DNA of 64,000 nt from Nocardia bovistercoris (GCF_015674855.1 NZ_JADMLG010000012.1:62001-126000); one strand, 5' to 3'. Shown: positions 35,260 to 44,366, numbered from the stretch's first letter. Numbers and translations: made by a program. Notes: generated by a model not told the origin, from the letters alone.

Positions 35260-36072
35260 TCAAGCGCCGCGCGAACGGATCTGCTCCAACGCGGCGCGAT
35301 GTTCGGGGGTCTCGAGCAGTTCGACGTGCCGATACACCTCCGCGTCGGCCGCGGTCGCGAGATCCGAGTGGCCCGCGACCACGACGTTGCGCTTGATCGC
35401 CGCTACCGCGGGGGCCGAGCGCTTGGCCAGCGCACGGACCCGGTCCGCTACGCGGGCGCTGAACTCGTCCGCGCCGAACACGGCGTTCACCACACCGAGT
35501 TCGACGGCTCGCCGCGCGGTGATCGGCTCGGCGTACAACAGCGCCTCCACGGCGCGCGCACGTCCGATGAGCGTGCTCAACAACCAGGTCGCGCCGAAGT
35601 CCCCGGCCAGGCCGACCGCGGAGAATCCGGGACGCAACTCGGCGGACTCGACGGCATAACGCAGGTCGCAGGCCAAGGCCAGCGCCATGCCCGCCCCGAC
35701 GGCGTGGCCGTTGAGCGCCGCGACCGTCGGCTTGGGGTATTCCCACAGGCGTACGGCGGTGGCGCGTTGGACCTCGATCTGGCGCGCGACCCGCGCCGGG
35801 CGATCCGACATCGGGCCGAAGATGCTTTCCCCGCGTGCCAGCGTTTCGACGTCGCCGCCCGCGCAGAAACCGCGCCCGGCTCCGGTGAGCAGCACCACGC
35901 GGACACTGTCGTCCTCGGCGGCCTCGTCGAGGGCTGCCGCCAGCGCGTCGAGCATCTCCAGCGACAAAGCGTTGCGCGCGGCGGGGCGGTGCAAGGTGAG
36001 AGTGAGTACGCCCGAATCCAGCGACCTGAGCAGTGGTTCCGAAAGTGCCGTGTCCCCAGTGGTTTTCGTCAT
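35260..36072 (-). CDS. Enoyl-CoA hydratase/isomerase (crotonase family)
   Basis: 270 residues from ATG 36072 with GGAGG upstream. The crotonase oxyanion-hole blocks GFCAGGDVETLARG and ALNGHAVGAGMALALACD are clear. The third block, SAVGLAGDFGATWLLSTLIG, has Asp where many hydratases have the catalytic Glu, so an isomerase or other crotonase reaction is possible. It is last of the minus-strand set thioesterase, DUF427, crotonase (37831-35260), which is probably one operon. Confidence 0.9.
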   Translation of the reverse strand: MTKTTGDTALSEPLLRSLDSGVLTLTLHRPAARNALSLEMLDALAAALDEAAEDDSVRVVLLTGAGRGFCAGGDVETLARGESIFGPMSDRPARVARQIEVQRATAVRLWEYPKPTVAALNGHAVGAGMALALACDLRYAVESAELRPGFSAVGLAGDFGATWLLSTLIGRARAVEALLYAEPITARRAVELGVVNAVFGADEFSARVADRVRALAKRSAPAVAAIKRNVVVAGHSDLATAADAEVYRHVELLETPEHRAALEQIRSRGA

Positions 36073-36153
36073 TGTGCCTCCATTTTCGCCAGCGGTCGAG
36101 ATTCTGGCGGGTAGCAGGCGTGATTGCCGCGCGCCGAGTACCCGCCGACCCCT

Positions 36154-36834
36154 TCACCCCGAGACGGGTAGCTCGGCCTGCATCCGCACCCTCGTGGCAT
36201 CGAAGCTGAGATATCCGCCGATCGGGGAGCTTTCCGGGTACGGGCTGTCGTAGCTCCACGCCACGTCTGCCACGGTGGCGCCGTCGACGACCGCGGCCCA
36301 GTAGGTCGCCACGCCCTTGTAGTTGCAGTACCCGGTGGTCTCCGTGCGTCGCAGCAGTTCGGTACGTACCAGATGCGGCGCGACGTAGAGCCGGGGCTCG
36401 ATGGCGGTCTCGAAGAGGATTACCGTCTCGCTGGTGTCGACGAGGAGTCGGCCCGCGACCTCGACCCGCAGGCGTCGCGTCGTCGGACGGCAGTCGACCC
36501 GGTGGTAGGGGTTGGGCGGATAGTGGACAAGTCGACGGCCCTCCTCGAGCCAGGTGTCGACCCCGTCCCAGGCCACCACCGCATAGCCGGGCGCCTCGGG
36601 AAGCGGTTCGGCGGCCAGTCCGACGACGAGCACGGCGGGAAACGCGTAGGTCAGCGGTTTGCCTCGACGGTGCACGAGAAGCGCTTGCTCGGTGTCGATC
36701 ACCGCCGTCGCGCCGATGAACGCCTGTACCCGACGGGGGTGCGGCTCGACGTACACCAGATCGTCGGGAAGGGGGGCGGAGAAGCGGCCCGCGGGGTCGG
36801 GGCCGAGCGGGCCTCGCGCGGCGAACAGGGTCAT
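36154..36834 (-). CDS. DUF427 domain protein
   Basis: 226 residues with two repeats of the DUF427 beta fold. VEPHPRRVQAFIGATAVIDT is in the first half, and VEVAGRLLVDTSETVILFET with TGYCNYKGVATYWA in the second. No enzymatic activity is established for the family; members often lie in acyl-CoA catabolism operons. It is cytoplasmic, with no signal peptide. It is placed between the thioesterase (112 bases upstream) and the crotonase (81 bases downstream). The start has no strong ribosome-binding site and could be slightly different. Confidence 0.82.
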   Translation of the reverse strand: MTLFAARGPLGPDPAGRFSAPLPDDLVYVEPHPRRVQAFIGATAVIDTEQALLVHRRGKPLTYAFPAVLVVGLAAEPLPEAPGYAVVAWDGVDTWLEEGRRLVHYPPNPYHRVDCRPTTRRLRVEVAGRLLVDTSETVILFETAIEPRLYVAPHLVRTELLRRTETTGYCNYKGVATYWAAVVDGATVADVAWSYDSPYPESSPIGGYLSFDATRVRMQAELPVSG

Positions 36835-36946
36835 CGCGAAATCCGGGGGTGCTCGACCGCCGCGCGCGGGCGGGCCTGCTCTCGGTCGGGGCGGACGCCT
36901 GCTGCGGGCAACGACATGGTGATCGGTCCTCCGCGGTCTCGTCGCC

Positions 36947-37831
36947 TCAGAGGCGGGAACGGGTTTCGATCGCGACGTCCGTGCGCCGCAGCGGCCGGAT
37001 GAGCCCCTCCTGGGTGAAGGAGGCGATCAGTTCGCCGCCCTCGGTGTGCACGGTCCCGCGGACATAGGACATGCCGGCTCCGACCTGGGTGCTCTCGTGG
37101 GTGTAGAGCAGCCATCCGTCCCACGACACGGGTTCGTGGAAGCTGACGGTCACGGTCATGGGCGCGGTGGAGACGGTGTGATGGGCCTGTGCGGTGCCGA
37201 TGCCCGCGTGCGCGCGCATGGTCGTCGAGATGCCGAGATGCCCGGTGAAGTGCGCGAGCAGCGCCTTGGCCAGATCGTCGCGGGTCGGTACGGGATCGTA
37301 GTGCAGCCACGCGTGCAATTCCGGCGGTCCGACCTCGTCGGGGCTGTCGACATCGGCCACGCCGACGAGCCGCAGTTCACGACCGGTCATGGGCATCGTC
37401 GCGGGGTTCGCGTCGGCGGGGGAGCCCACCGCGGGACGCGCGGCGTGATGGCGGATCACGTCCTCGGACGGTACGTCGGCCAGGACCGTCACCGTCACGC
37501 ATCGTTTGCCGTTCTGCTTCGCCGCGATCACCGCGGTCGCCACCGACCGGCCCTCGTGGACGACATCGAGTTCGAATTCCACCGGTGCGCCGACCAGCAC
37601 CGCGCGGACGAACACCGCGTGCGCCGAGCGGATCGACTTGCCCTCGAAGCGCTTGGCCGCCGCGACGATCGCCTGCGCGAGTACCTGGGTTCCCTCGACC
37701 ACCTGGCGATCGTCGTCGTCCACGAGACCGGTCTCACCGACATACAGGTGCGTATCGGACCCCGTGGACACGTCGAAAAGTTTCAGCATCTCGGTCACCG
37801 ACCACTGTGTCGTCTCCGGCTCGGTTGCCAT
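36947..37831 (-). CDS. Acyl-CoA thioesterase, TesB-like double hotdog
   Basis: 294 residues from ATG 37831. FDVSTGSDTHLYVG, then VEGTQVLAQAIVAAAKRFEGK and SIRSAHAVFVRAVL match the first hotdog of TesB-type acyl-CoA thioesterases. The second hotdog contains the WDGWLLYTHESTQVGAGMSY region typical of these enzymes. It hydrolyses acyl-CoA to free acid and CoA. First gene of a minus-strand operon; its upstream region holds a perfect palindrome (37888-37903) and a GACGTC element (37933). Confidence 0.9.
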   Translation of the reverse strand: MATEPETTQWSVTEMLKLFDVSTGSDTHLYVGETGLVDDDDRQVVEGTQVLAQAIVAAAKRFEGKSIRSAHAVFVRAVLVGAPVEFELDVVHEGRSVATAVIAAKQNGKRCVTVTVLADVPSEDVIRHHAARPAVGSPADANPATMPMTGRELRLVGVADVDSPDEVGPPELHAWLHYDPVPTRDDLAKALLAHFTGHLGISTTMRAHAGIGTAQAHHTVSTAPMTVTVSFHEPVSWDGWLLYTHESTQVGAGMSYVRGTVHTEGGELIASFTQEGLIRPLRRTDVAIETRSRL

Positions 37832-37887
37832 GTTCCCGCTCTCCCGTTCGTCCCGCACAGTTGTAGTAATAGATACGGTTGTAGGTA

Positions 37888-37903
37888 CCGGATCATAATC
37901 CGG
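37888..37903. promoter_or_regulatory. Perfect palindrome CCGGAT-CATA-ATCCGG
   Basis: Six-base perfect arms with a 4-base centre, 57 bases upstream of the thioesterase start on the minus strand and inside an AT-rich stretch. The position suits an operator. The flanks (ATACGGT to the left) extend the imperfect symmetry. Confidence 0.65.
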
Positions 37904-37924
37904 CAGTTGCCGCCGATCCTATAC

Positions 37925-37950
37925 TTAATTTCGACGTCGGTGTAGAATTT
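37925..37950. promoter_or_regulatory. GACGTC element, copy 1 (TCGACGTCGGTGTAGAAT)
   Basis: GACGTC at 37933-37938, then four bases and TAGAAT (37943-37948). The same arrangement occurs at 40428, 45449 (spacer 5) and 50661, each in front of acyl-CoA catabolism genes. Here the only downstream gene is the thioesterase on the minus strand, about 100 bases away. Confidence 0.65.
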
Positions 37951-38268
37951 GGTGACGTTTCCGGCGGCGGTCACGACAATCTCCGTGTGTGTCCGACCGG
38001 TGCGTCGCCGCTCGGCCTTTCGCGGGTTGCTCGGCGCCAGTAGTGTGCGAAGGTGGTCGGAGATGGCGTTACCCGCCGAGATCGACGTACATCTACGAAT
38101 ATCGTTGGCCGGCACGGTTTTCGACTTCGCCGCGACGGCCGAGGCGGCTCGTAACCTGATCGCGGACTGCGCGACGAGCTGCTGGTGCGTCGCCGAACTG
38201 ATCGACTCGACCGTCGACGACCTGCGCTTTCTGCCCCGGCTGCCGTGCGAACGACTGTTCCGGGGACC

Positions 38269-39234
38269 TCAAACCAGATCCGCCAGTTCGAGCAGTTCCG
38301 GGTAGGTGTCGCCGGAGCGGATCTCACGCCCGATCGCGGCGACCAGATCCGCCGACGACCCCGCGATCGCGTCGAGGGTCAGGATGCGCCGGTGCCGCTC
38401 GTTCACCGAGTACTCCCAGGTGAAACTGATCGCGCCGGTCGCCTGGGTGACCGCTTGGACGACCGCGTGGCCGACGCGCCCCGCCATCGCCTTCACCGCG
38501 CGCGCCGTTGCCGGGTCATTGTGCCCGGCAACGGCTTTCATCACGGCGTGATCGAGCAGGCAGGCGAGTTGATAGCGGTCGGCGGCCGCCCAGGCCAGGA
38601 TGTGCTGGATCGCCTGGAAGCTGCCGATGGACTGACCGAACTGGTGCCGGGTGCGCACGTAGGCGATCACGTCGTCGAGCAGTCGGTCGCACACGCCGAG
38701 GATCTCCGCCGCGATGCCGAGACGCGTCCTGGCGATCACATCGTCGGAGAATTCCGTGGCCTGCGGTGTCGAGACGAGCGGCACGGCGGACTCGGCGGTG
38801 AACTCGAGCTGGGTCAGATACGGGTCGGCCGGATCCGCGGGCAGGCCCGCCTCGAAAGGATCGGGCAGCAGTAACGCTCCGATGCCGGGAACGTCGACGA
38901 CGACATCGGTGGACTCCGCAAGACCCGCCACGACGCACCGCTTCGCGTCCACGGGGTAGCCCGCGACGACGCGGCGTCGCTCGGGTAGCGGGCTCCAGTC
39001 CGGACGGGGGCCGGTCAGCGCGAATCGACCGAGCACATCGGTACGGCCGCCGTGGTAACCCTGGGCCTCGAGGAAGGCCAGAACCGGCCGTGGGTCCTCG
39101 AGGTCGCAGTGCGGCTCGAGCAGTTCGGTGAGTCCGAACGCCTCGACGGCGGCCTCGCCGTCGAGGCGGCCGAAGATCGGCAGCGCGGCTGCGCGCAGGT
39201 CGGTGTATTCCGAGGGGCGGAGGTTATCCAGCAT
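38269..39234 (-). CDS. Acyl-CoA dehydrogenase, small (beta-type) subunit
   Basis: 321 residues, shorter than the ~390 of a stand-alone enzyme and lacking the usual MSEPxAGSD flavin motif. It keeps the C-terminal helical domain (YVRTRHQFGQSIGSFQAIQH, then TQATGAISFTWEYSVNERHRR). This is the pattern of the non-catalytic partner in heteromeric acyl-CoA dehydrogenases such as the ChsE pair of steroid side-chain degradation. Its start overlaps the stop of the larger subunit gene by 11 bases. It probably forms a complex with the product of 39224-40414. Confidence 0.88.
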   Translation of the reverse strand: MLDNLRPSEYTDLRAAALPIFGRLDGEAAVEAFGLTELLEPHCDLEDPRPVLAFLEAQGYHGGRTDVLGRFALTGPRPDWSPLPERRRVVAGYPVDAKRCVVAGLAESTDVVVDVPGIGALLLPDPFEAGLPADPADPYLTQLEFTAESAVPLVSTPQATEFSDDVIARTRLGIAAEILGVCDRLLDDVIAYVRTRHQFGQSIGSFQAIQHILAWAAADRYQLACLLDHAVMKAVAGHNDPATARAVKAMAGRVGHAVVQAVTQATGAISFTWEYSVNERHRRILTLDAIAGSSADLVAAIGREIRSGDTYPELLELADLV

Positions 39235-40414
39235 TGCCGAGTCCGAGGATGTGGCGGGCGATGGTCATCAATTGCATCTGTTGGGATCCTCCGTAGATCG
39301 TGACGATCCGCGAGAACAGGTACTCCTGCTGGAGTACTCCGGCGTCGTCGGAGCCGTCGGGCAACGCGACGCGCGAGCTGTCGATGTCACGGAGCGCGTT
39401 GTACAGAGTTTGCTCCGTGCGGGTGGTGAGCAGTTTGTTGAGAGCCGCGTCCGGGCCGAGCTCGCGGCCTTCGGCCTCGCGGGCCATGAGGTTGATCGCG
39501 GCGGACCGCACCCCGAGCAGGTGCAGCGCCGCCTCGCCCACCTGACGATCGGTGTTCTCGCTCATGGACTTCGAGGCCGACCGCAAGTTCTCGCGGAACC
39601 CGCAGTGCCTGACCCAGGACAGCGTGCCGCGCTCCCGCGCCAGCAGATACATCGCCGCGCGCCACCCGCCGCCGACTTCGCCGATGATCCGGTTCGCCGG
39701 AACGCGCACGGCGTCGAAGGTCACCTCGGCCAGTTCGTCGGTGCCGTTGGCCTGGCGGATCGGGCGCATCGTGACCCCCGGCGACTCGAGGTCGATGGCG
39801 ATCATCGTCAGGCCGCGGTGGCGCTGCTGCGCGGTCCCGGTGCGGACCAGCGCCAAGCACCAGCGCGCGTACTTGGCCCAGCTCGTCCAGATCTTGGCGC
39901 CGTCGACCACCCAATCCGTACCGTCGAATTCGGCGCGGGTGCGCAGTGCGGCGAGATCCGAACCCGCCTCGGGTTCGGAGAAGCCTTGAGCCCACGACTG
40001 GCTTCCGTCGAGGAAGCGGGGGAGCACCGTGCGGGCGAATTCCGGATCGGCGTAGCGCACCAGGGTCGGGGCCACGATCTCCAGGTGCTCGAAGACGACC
40101 GGGCCGCCCCAGCCCACCCGGAAGAGTTCATCGTGCACGGCCGCGCGGTGCGCGATGGTGCCGCCCGCGCCGCCGAGTTCCTCCGGCCACCCCCAGCGGC
40201 CCCATTCCGCGTCGAAGAGCAACCGACGGAGCTGTCTCGCGGTCGCCACCCGTGCGTCGTAGTCCGCGCGTGCGGGCAGCAGCGGGTCCAGTTCGGTGCG
40301 ATTGTCGGCTATCCAACCGCGGAACCGTTCGACGAAGTCTCGGAGGTTCGATTCGTGCGCGTGCGCGCCGTGCCCGTCGGTACCCAAGAATCCTCCAGTC
40401 GGTGACGCTGCCAC
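39224..40414 (-). CDS. Acyl-CoA dehydrogenase, large (alpha-type) subunit
   Basis: 396 residues from GTG 40414; a TTG at about 40384 with GGAGG close upstream is an alternative, since the first ~10 residues look unusual. The flavin motif FSEPEAGSDLAALRTRAEF and the DGAKIWTSWAKYA segment are intact, as is the C-terminal TIYGGSQQMQLMTIARHILG. It dehydrogenates an acyl-CoA with the smaller partner encoded next. The operon is divergent from the DUF35/thiolase operon at 40551, with a GACGTC element between them. Confidence 0.9.
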   Translation of the reverse strand: MAASPTGGFLGTDGHGAHAHESNLRDFVERFRGWIADNRTELDPLLPARADYDARVATARQLRRLLFDAEWGRWGWPEELGGAGGTIAHRAAVHDELFRVGWGGPVVFEHLEIVAPTLVRYADPEFARTVLPRFLDGSQSWAQGFSEPEAGSDLAALRTRAEFDGTDWVVDGAKIWTSWAKYARWCLALVRTGTAQQRHRGLTMIAIDLESPGVTMRPIRQANGTDELAEVTFDAVRVPANRIIGEVGGGWRAAMYLLARERGTLSWVRHCGFRENLRSASKSMSENTDRQVGEAALHLLGVRSAAINLMAREAEGRELGPDAALNKLLTTRTEQTLYNALRDIDSSRVALPDGSDDAGVLQQEYLFSRIVTIYGGSQQMQLMTIARHILGLGNAG

Positions 40415-40419
40415 TTACT

Positions 40420-40446
40420 TTGATTTTGACGTCAGTGTAGAATCTT
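40420..40446. promoter_or_regulatory. GACGTC element, copy 2 (TTGACGTCAGTGTAGAAT)
   Basis: GACGTC at 40428-40433, four bases, then TAGAAT at 40438-40443, which is a good minus-10 hexamer for the plus-strand operon starting at 40551. It lies between the divergent acyl-CoA dehydrogenase pair and the DUF35/thiolase operon and could control both. Confidence 0.75.
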
Positions 40447-40550
40447 GGGCGAAGCTTGCACAAGGCGTGCGAGCACGGCCGCTTCCCGGCCGCAACGAAC
40501 GAAGATCGCGGTTCGCCGCGACGGACATGTATCGGTGAGAAAGGGTGCTC

Positions 40551-40997
40551 ATGCAGAGCTGGAAACCAGTCGCGGAGGACTTGTTCACATGGCCCGCCGA
40601 ACAACCCTCGCTCATCGCGGGGCGCTGCTCGGACTGCGCGGCGATGGCCTTCCCGCTACGCGCGGGCTGCCCGAGGTGCGGCGGCACCGAGATTCGCCGG
40701 GAACTGCTCGAGCGCGAAGGCGTGCTGTGGTCGTGGACTTCGCAAGGCTTCCGCCCCAAGGCGCCGTTCACCGGGAACCTGCTCGGCGCGGGCGGTGATC
40801 TCTGGTACGTGGGCCTGGTCGAGATCGGCGGCGAGATCAGGATCGAGAGCTTGCTCACCGGTGTCACCGAAGCGGAGCTCGAGTTCGGGATGCCGTTGCG
40901 CTTGACGGTGATCCCGTTCCACACCGACGACGCGGGTGACACGATCGCCGCGTTCGCGTTCGAGCCCGCCGCGACCTCGGAGAGTGCTGATGTCTGA
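40551..40997 (+). CDS. DUF35 Zn-ribbon/OB-fold protein
   Basis: 148 residues from ATG 40551 (GAGAAAGGG upstream; a GTG two codons earlier is also in frame). The rubredoxin-like Zn ribbon has CSDCAAM and CPRCGG, followed by the OB-fold. Such proteins act as acyl-CoA-binding partners of thiolase-like enzymes. The next gene, a thiolase-like protein, overlaps by 8 bases, as expected for subunits of one complex. The same two parts are fused in the protein at 21844-23547. Confidence 0.9.
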   Translation: MQSWKPVAEDLFTWPAEQPSLIAGRCSDCAAMAFPLRAGCPRCGGTEIRRELLEREGVLWSWTSQGFRPKAPFTGNLLGAGGDLWYVGLVEIGGEIRIESLLTGVTEAELEFGMPLRLTVIPFHTDDAGDTIAAFAFEPAATSESADV

Positions 40998-42135
40998 CGT
41001 GGCGATCATCGGTGTCGGCCTGCATCCTTTCGGCCGCTTTCCCGGCAAGCCCGCCCTGGAGATGGGCGCTTACGCGGCCCGCATGGCGCTGGCCGACGCG
41101 GGCGTCTCGTGGCCGGACGTCGAGTTCGCGGTGGGCGGCAGTTTCGAGGTCGACCAACCAGACGCCGTCGTCGCGCAACTCGGCGTCACCGGCGTGCCGT
41201 TCACGAACGTGTACAACGGCTGCGCCACCGCGGGCAGCGCGCTCGCGGTCGCGAGCCAGACGATCAAACTGGGTGAGCAGCGGCTCGGGCTGGTTGTCGG
41301 ACTGGACAAGCACGAGGGCGGCGCGTTCACCTCGGACCCCACCGACTACGGCTGCCCGGCCTGGTACGGCGAATTGGGTCTGTTCCTGACCACCAAATTC
41401 TTCGGCATGAAGATCAACCGCTACATGCACGATCACGCGATCACGCCGGAAACCCTCGCGGCGGTCGCGGCCAAGAACTACCGGAACGGGGTCCTCAACC
41501 CGAACGCGCACCGGCGCAAGCCGCTCAGCGTCGAGGAGATCCTCGGATCGCGCATGATCAACCACCCGCTGACCCAGTACATGTTCTGTAGTCCCGACGA
41601 GGGCGCGGCGGCCGCGGTCGTCTGCGATGCCTCGGTCGCGCACAAGTACACCGACAACCCGATCTACCTGCGCAGCGTGGTGACCAGGACCCGACGCTAC
41701 GGCGCCTACGAGGTCCACACGCCCGCGACCTCCACCGACAATATTCCCGCGCCGACCGTCGACGCGGCGCGCGCGGCGTTCGAGATCGCGGGCATCGGTC
41801 CAGAGGACGTGCGGATCGCGCAGTTGCAGGACACCGACGCGGGCGCGGAGGTCATCCACATGGCCGAGGTCGGGCTGTGCGCGGACGGCGAGCAGAACGA
41901 TCTCATCGCCCGCGGGGTCACCGACCTCCACGGTGAACTTCCGGTCAACACCGACGGCGGCTTGATCGCCAACGGCGAGCCGGTCGGCGCGTCCGGTCTG
42001 CGGCAGGTATACGAGTTGGTGACCCAGATGCGCGGCCGGGCCGGTGACCGGCAGGTCGACGGCACGCCATCGGTGGGTCTGGCCCAGCTCTACGGCGCGC
42101 CGGGAGTGGCCGCCGTCTCGATCCTGAGCCGATAG
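40990..42135 (+). CDS. Thiolase-like protein, SCP2/lipid-transfer type
   Basis: 381 residues from ATG 40990. VAIIGVGLHPFGRFPGKPA opens a thiolase fold; the active-site Cys position is YNGCATAGSALAVASQTIK (about residue 78). The GHP histidine block of true thiolases is NGEPVGASGL here, as in lipid-transfer-type thiolase-like proteins and related aldolases. It probably works with the DUF35 protein encoded just before it, cleaving a CoA-ester side chain. Cytoplasmic. The fused double acyl-CoA dehydrogenase follows after 38 bases. Confidence 0.9.
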   Translation: MSDVAIIGVGLHPFGRFPGKPALEMGAYAARMALADAGVSWPDVEFAVGGSFEVDQPDAVVAQLGVTGVPFTNVYNGCATAGSALAVASQTIKLGEQRLGLVVGLDKHEGGAFTSDPTDYGCPAWYGELGLFLTTKFFGMKINRYMHDHAITPETLAAVAAKNYRNGVLNPNAHRRKPLSVEEILGSRMINHPLTQYMFCSPDEGAAAAVVCDASVAHKYTDNPIYLRSVVTRTRRYGAYEVHTPATSTDNIPAPTVDAARAAFEIAGIGPEDVRIAQLQDTDAGAEVIHMAEVGLCADGEQNDLIARGVTDLHGELPVNTDGGLIANGEPVGASGLRQVYELVTQMRGRAGDRQVDGTPSVGLAQLYGAPGVAAVSILSR

Positions 42136-42173
42136 CCCTCGCGACCAGTCAGACAGAAGGACCACGAAAACCC

Positions 42174-44285
42174 ATGAGCGATACCGCGAACGCCCTTGAT
42201 CGCGATGAACTCCGACTCCTGGAGACCACGGCGCGAAAGGTCTTCGAATCGACCGACGGACTCGCGGAATTCGGGGAGCTCGGCCTGCTCGGCCTGCTGA
42301 CGTCCGAGGCGAACGGCGGCGACGGCTGGCGTGTCGTCGAAGCCTCGTCGATCGCGCGCGAATGCGGACGCGCGTTGAGCCGCGCGCCATGGATCGCGGC
42401 GACCGTGGCGGCCGCCGCGTCCGACGACAGCGCGGCGATCGGCGGCCTGCTCGCCGGGCGCAGCACGGTCGCGCTCGCAGGCGCCAACGCGTCGGGCGGG
42501 CAAAGGGTGGCGGTCGGGAGCGCCGAACCCGACGTGCTGCTCGTGTCGAGCGGCTCCGGACTCGCCGTCGTGCCCGATGCCTCGGGTCTCGGTACGGCCG
42601 AGGTGTCGGACGGTCTCGACACCACGCGCGATCTGATCCTCGTGGAAGTCGGGTCACCCGAGGCCACAAGCGATTCCGGCCTGCGCGCGGCTCTCGTGCT
42701 GCTGCTGTGCGCCGACAGCGCGGGCGCCCTCGCGGGCAGCGTGGAACTTCTCACCGAATATCTGGTCGGGCGCGACGCGTTCGGTCAGCCGCTCGCCGGT
42801 TTCCAGGTCATCGCGCACCGGCTGGCCGACCTCGCTGTGCTCGTCGAGGCCGCGAACGCGCTGATCGACAGTGCGGCGGCGGCGCTGGCGGCGCGGCGGC
42901 CGCACGCCGAGAAACTGGTGGAACTGGTCCACGCGTATCTCGCGCGGCGTAGCGTGGCCGCGCTCGACGACTGCATCCAGCTCGCGGGCGGCATCGGATT
43001 CACCTGGGAATGGCGGCTGCACCACGCGATGCGCCGGGTGCTCGTCAACGCTTCGCTGCATCCGGTCGACACCGACGCCGCGGCGCTGCTCGGCGCCCTG
43101 ACCGCGCCCGCCGACGCCGACGCGGACTCGGCGGCTTTCCGTCGCCGCGTGCGGCAGGTCATCGCGGAACACCGTCCGTACGAGGCACGCGAGGGCCATC
43201 GCGCGCCGGAGTCAGCCGAACAGGAACGCGCGCTGCGGGATTGGTACCGCACGCTGTACGCCGATGGCCTGCTCGGCGCCTCGTGGCCACCGGAACGGGG
43301 CGGGCGAGCCGACTGGGAACCACGGCAGGATCTGATCCTGACCGAGGAACTGATCAGGGCGCGCGCACCGAGGCCCATCGACCAGGTCGGCCTGGCGACA
43401 CACGTGCTGCTCGAGTTCGGCACCGAGGAGCAGAAGCGGCGCCACCTGCCTGCCATCCGCGAAGCCCGCGACATCTGGTGCCAGCTGTTCAGCGAGCCCG
43501 GCGCGGGCAGCGACCTGGCGGGGATCACGGCGCGCGCCACCCGGCGCGAGGACGGCAGCTGGGTGCTCGCGGGTCAGAAGACCTGGACGACCGACGGGCA
43601 TTGGGCGCAGTACGGCCTCGCGCTGCTGCGGACGTCGAACGAGACGAAACGACACGACGGGATCACCGCGTTCATCGTGCCGATGGATTCGCCCGGTCTC
43701 GAGGTCCGTCCCAAGCCGACCATCGGCGGCGCGGATGAGTTCAACGATGTGTTCCTCGACGGCGTGGTCCTGGCTCCCGAGCAGGTCGTCGGTGCGGTGG
43801 GCCGCGGCTGGGCCGTGGCGATGTCGGGCCTGAACCTGGAGCGTTTCACCGTGGGGGCCAATGTCGTGCTCCTCGAACTGCTGCTGGCCGATGTCGTCAC
43901 CCTCGCCGAGCAGGTCACGGTGGACGCGGCGCCCCTGCTCGAGCGGGCGGACGTGGCCGCGGGCATCACCGATCTGGTCTCCCGGTTCGCCGCCGCCAAG
44001 TGTTTCCTCGACGCCCACGTGGCTCGGGCGCTCAGCGGTGCGGAAGGGGAGGCGGAGGCGCCGATCGCGAAGATCCTCTACAGCGAGACCTACAACAGCA
44101 TCGCCCGCTTCGGCGTCGAACTGGCGACCGCGCATCAGCCGGTGCCCGAGTCGGCCGTCGCGGCGGCGCGGCGGTTGCAGGACGCGTGGTTGTGGTCGCG
44201 GGCGCTGACGATCTCGGGCGGCAGTTCGGAAGTGATGCGCAACATCATCGCCAAACGCCGGTTGCGGCTGCCGAGCGGTCGCTGA
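42174..44285 (+). CDS. Fused double acyl-CoA dehydrogenase
   Basis: 703 residues made of two acyl-CoA dehydrogenase units. Residues 1-~310 resemble the small partner type (YLVGRDAFGQPLAGFQVIAH, then LAGGIGFTWEWRLHHAMRR) and lack the SEPxAGSD motif. Residues ~330-703 are the catalytic type (FSEPGAGSDLAGITARATRR, then AGQKTWTTDGHWAQYG and ISGGSSEVMRNIIAKRRLRL). FadE34 of mycobacteria has this kind of internal duplication, acting as a pseudo-heterodimer on steroid side chains. The divergent operon at 38269-40414 encodes the same two parts separately. Confidence 0.92.
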   Translation: MSDTANALDRDELRLLETTARKVFESTDGLAEFGELGLLGLLTSEANGGDGWRVVEASSIARECGRALSRAPWIAATVAAAASDDSAAIGGLLAGRSTVALAGANASGGQRVAVGSAEPDVLLVSSGSGLAVVPDASGLGTAEVSDGLDTTRDLILVEVGSPEATSDSGLRAALVLLLCADSAGALAGSVELLTEYLVGRDAFGQPLAGFQVIAHRLADLAVLVEAANALIDSAAAALAARRPHAEKLVELVHAYLARRSVAALDDCIQLAGGIGFTWEWRLHHAMRRVLVNASLHPVDTDAAALLGALTAPADADADSAAFRRRVRQVIAEHRPYEAREGHRAPESAEQERALRDWYRTLYADGLLGASWPPERGGRADWEPRQDLILTEELIRARAPRPIDQVGLATHVLLEFGTEEQKRRHLPAIREARDIWCQLFSEPGAGSDLAGITARATRREDGSWVLAGQKTWTTDGHWAQYGLALLRTSNETKRHDGITAFIVPMDSPGLEVRPKPTIGGADEFNDVFLDGVVLAPEQVVGAVGRGWAVAMSGLNLERFTVGANVVLLELLLADVVTLAEQVTVDAAPLLERADVAAGITDLVSRFAAAKCFLDAHVARALSGAEGEAEAPIAKILYSETYNSIARFGVELATAHQPVPESAVAAARRLQDAWLWSRALTISGGSSEVMRNIIAKRRLRLPSGR

Positions 44286-44366
44286 TCTCCTTCCGCGCAG
44301 CCTCTTTTCGACCACGCCGAACGGCGCGATGCCGTCGGCTCCGACTCAGTACCGAGGTGAACTATC

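Larger units (their letters stand above)
37832..38268. other. 437-base promoter region between thioesterase and acyl-CoA dehydrogenase genes
   Basis: No supported gene. A plus-strand frame of 118 codons (37949-38305) opens on TTG, is Arg-rich and overlaps the dehydrogenase gene, so I reject it. The region near the thioesterase is AT-rich and carries two regulatory-looking elements listed separately. The part nearer 38268 shows no clear signal. Confidence 0.5.

Noticed and set aside
37949..38305. Plus-strand gene of 118 codons behind the GACGTC element
   Set aside because: It opens on TTG without a ribosome-binding site, is Arg/Ser-rich at both ends and overlaps a well-supported dehydrogenase gene on the other strand.
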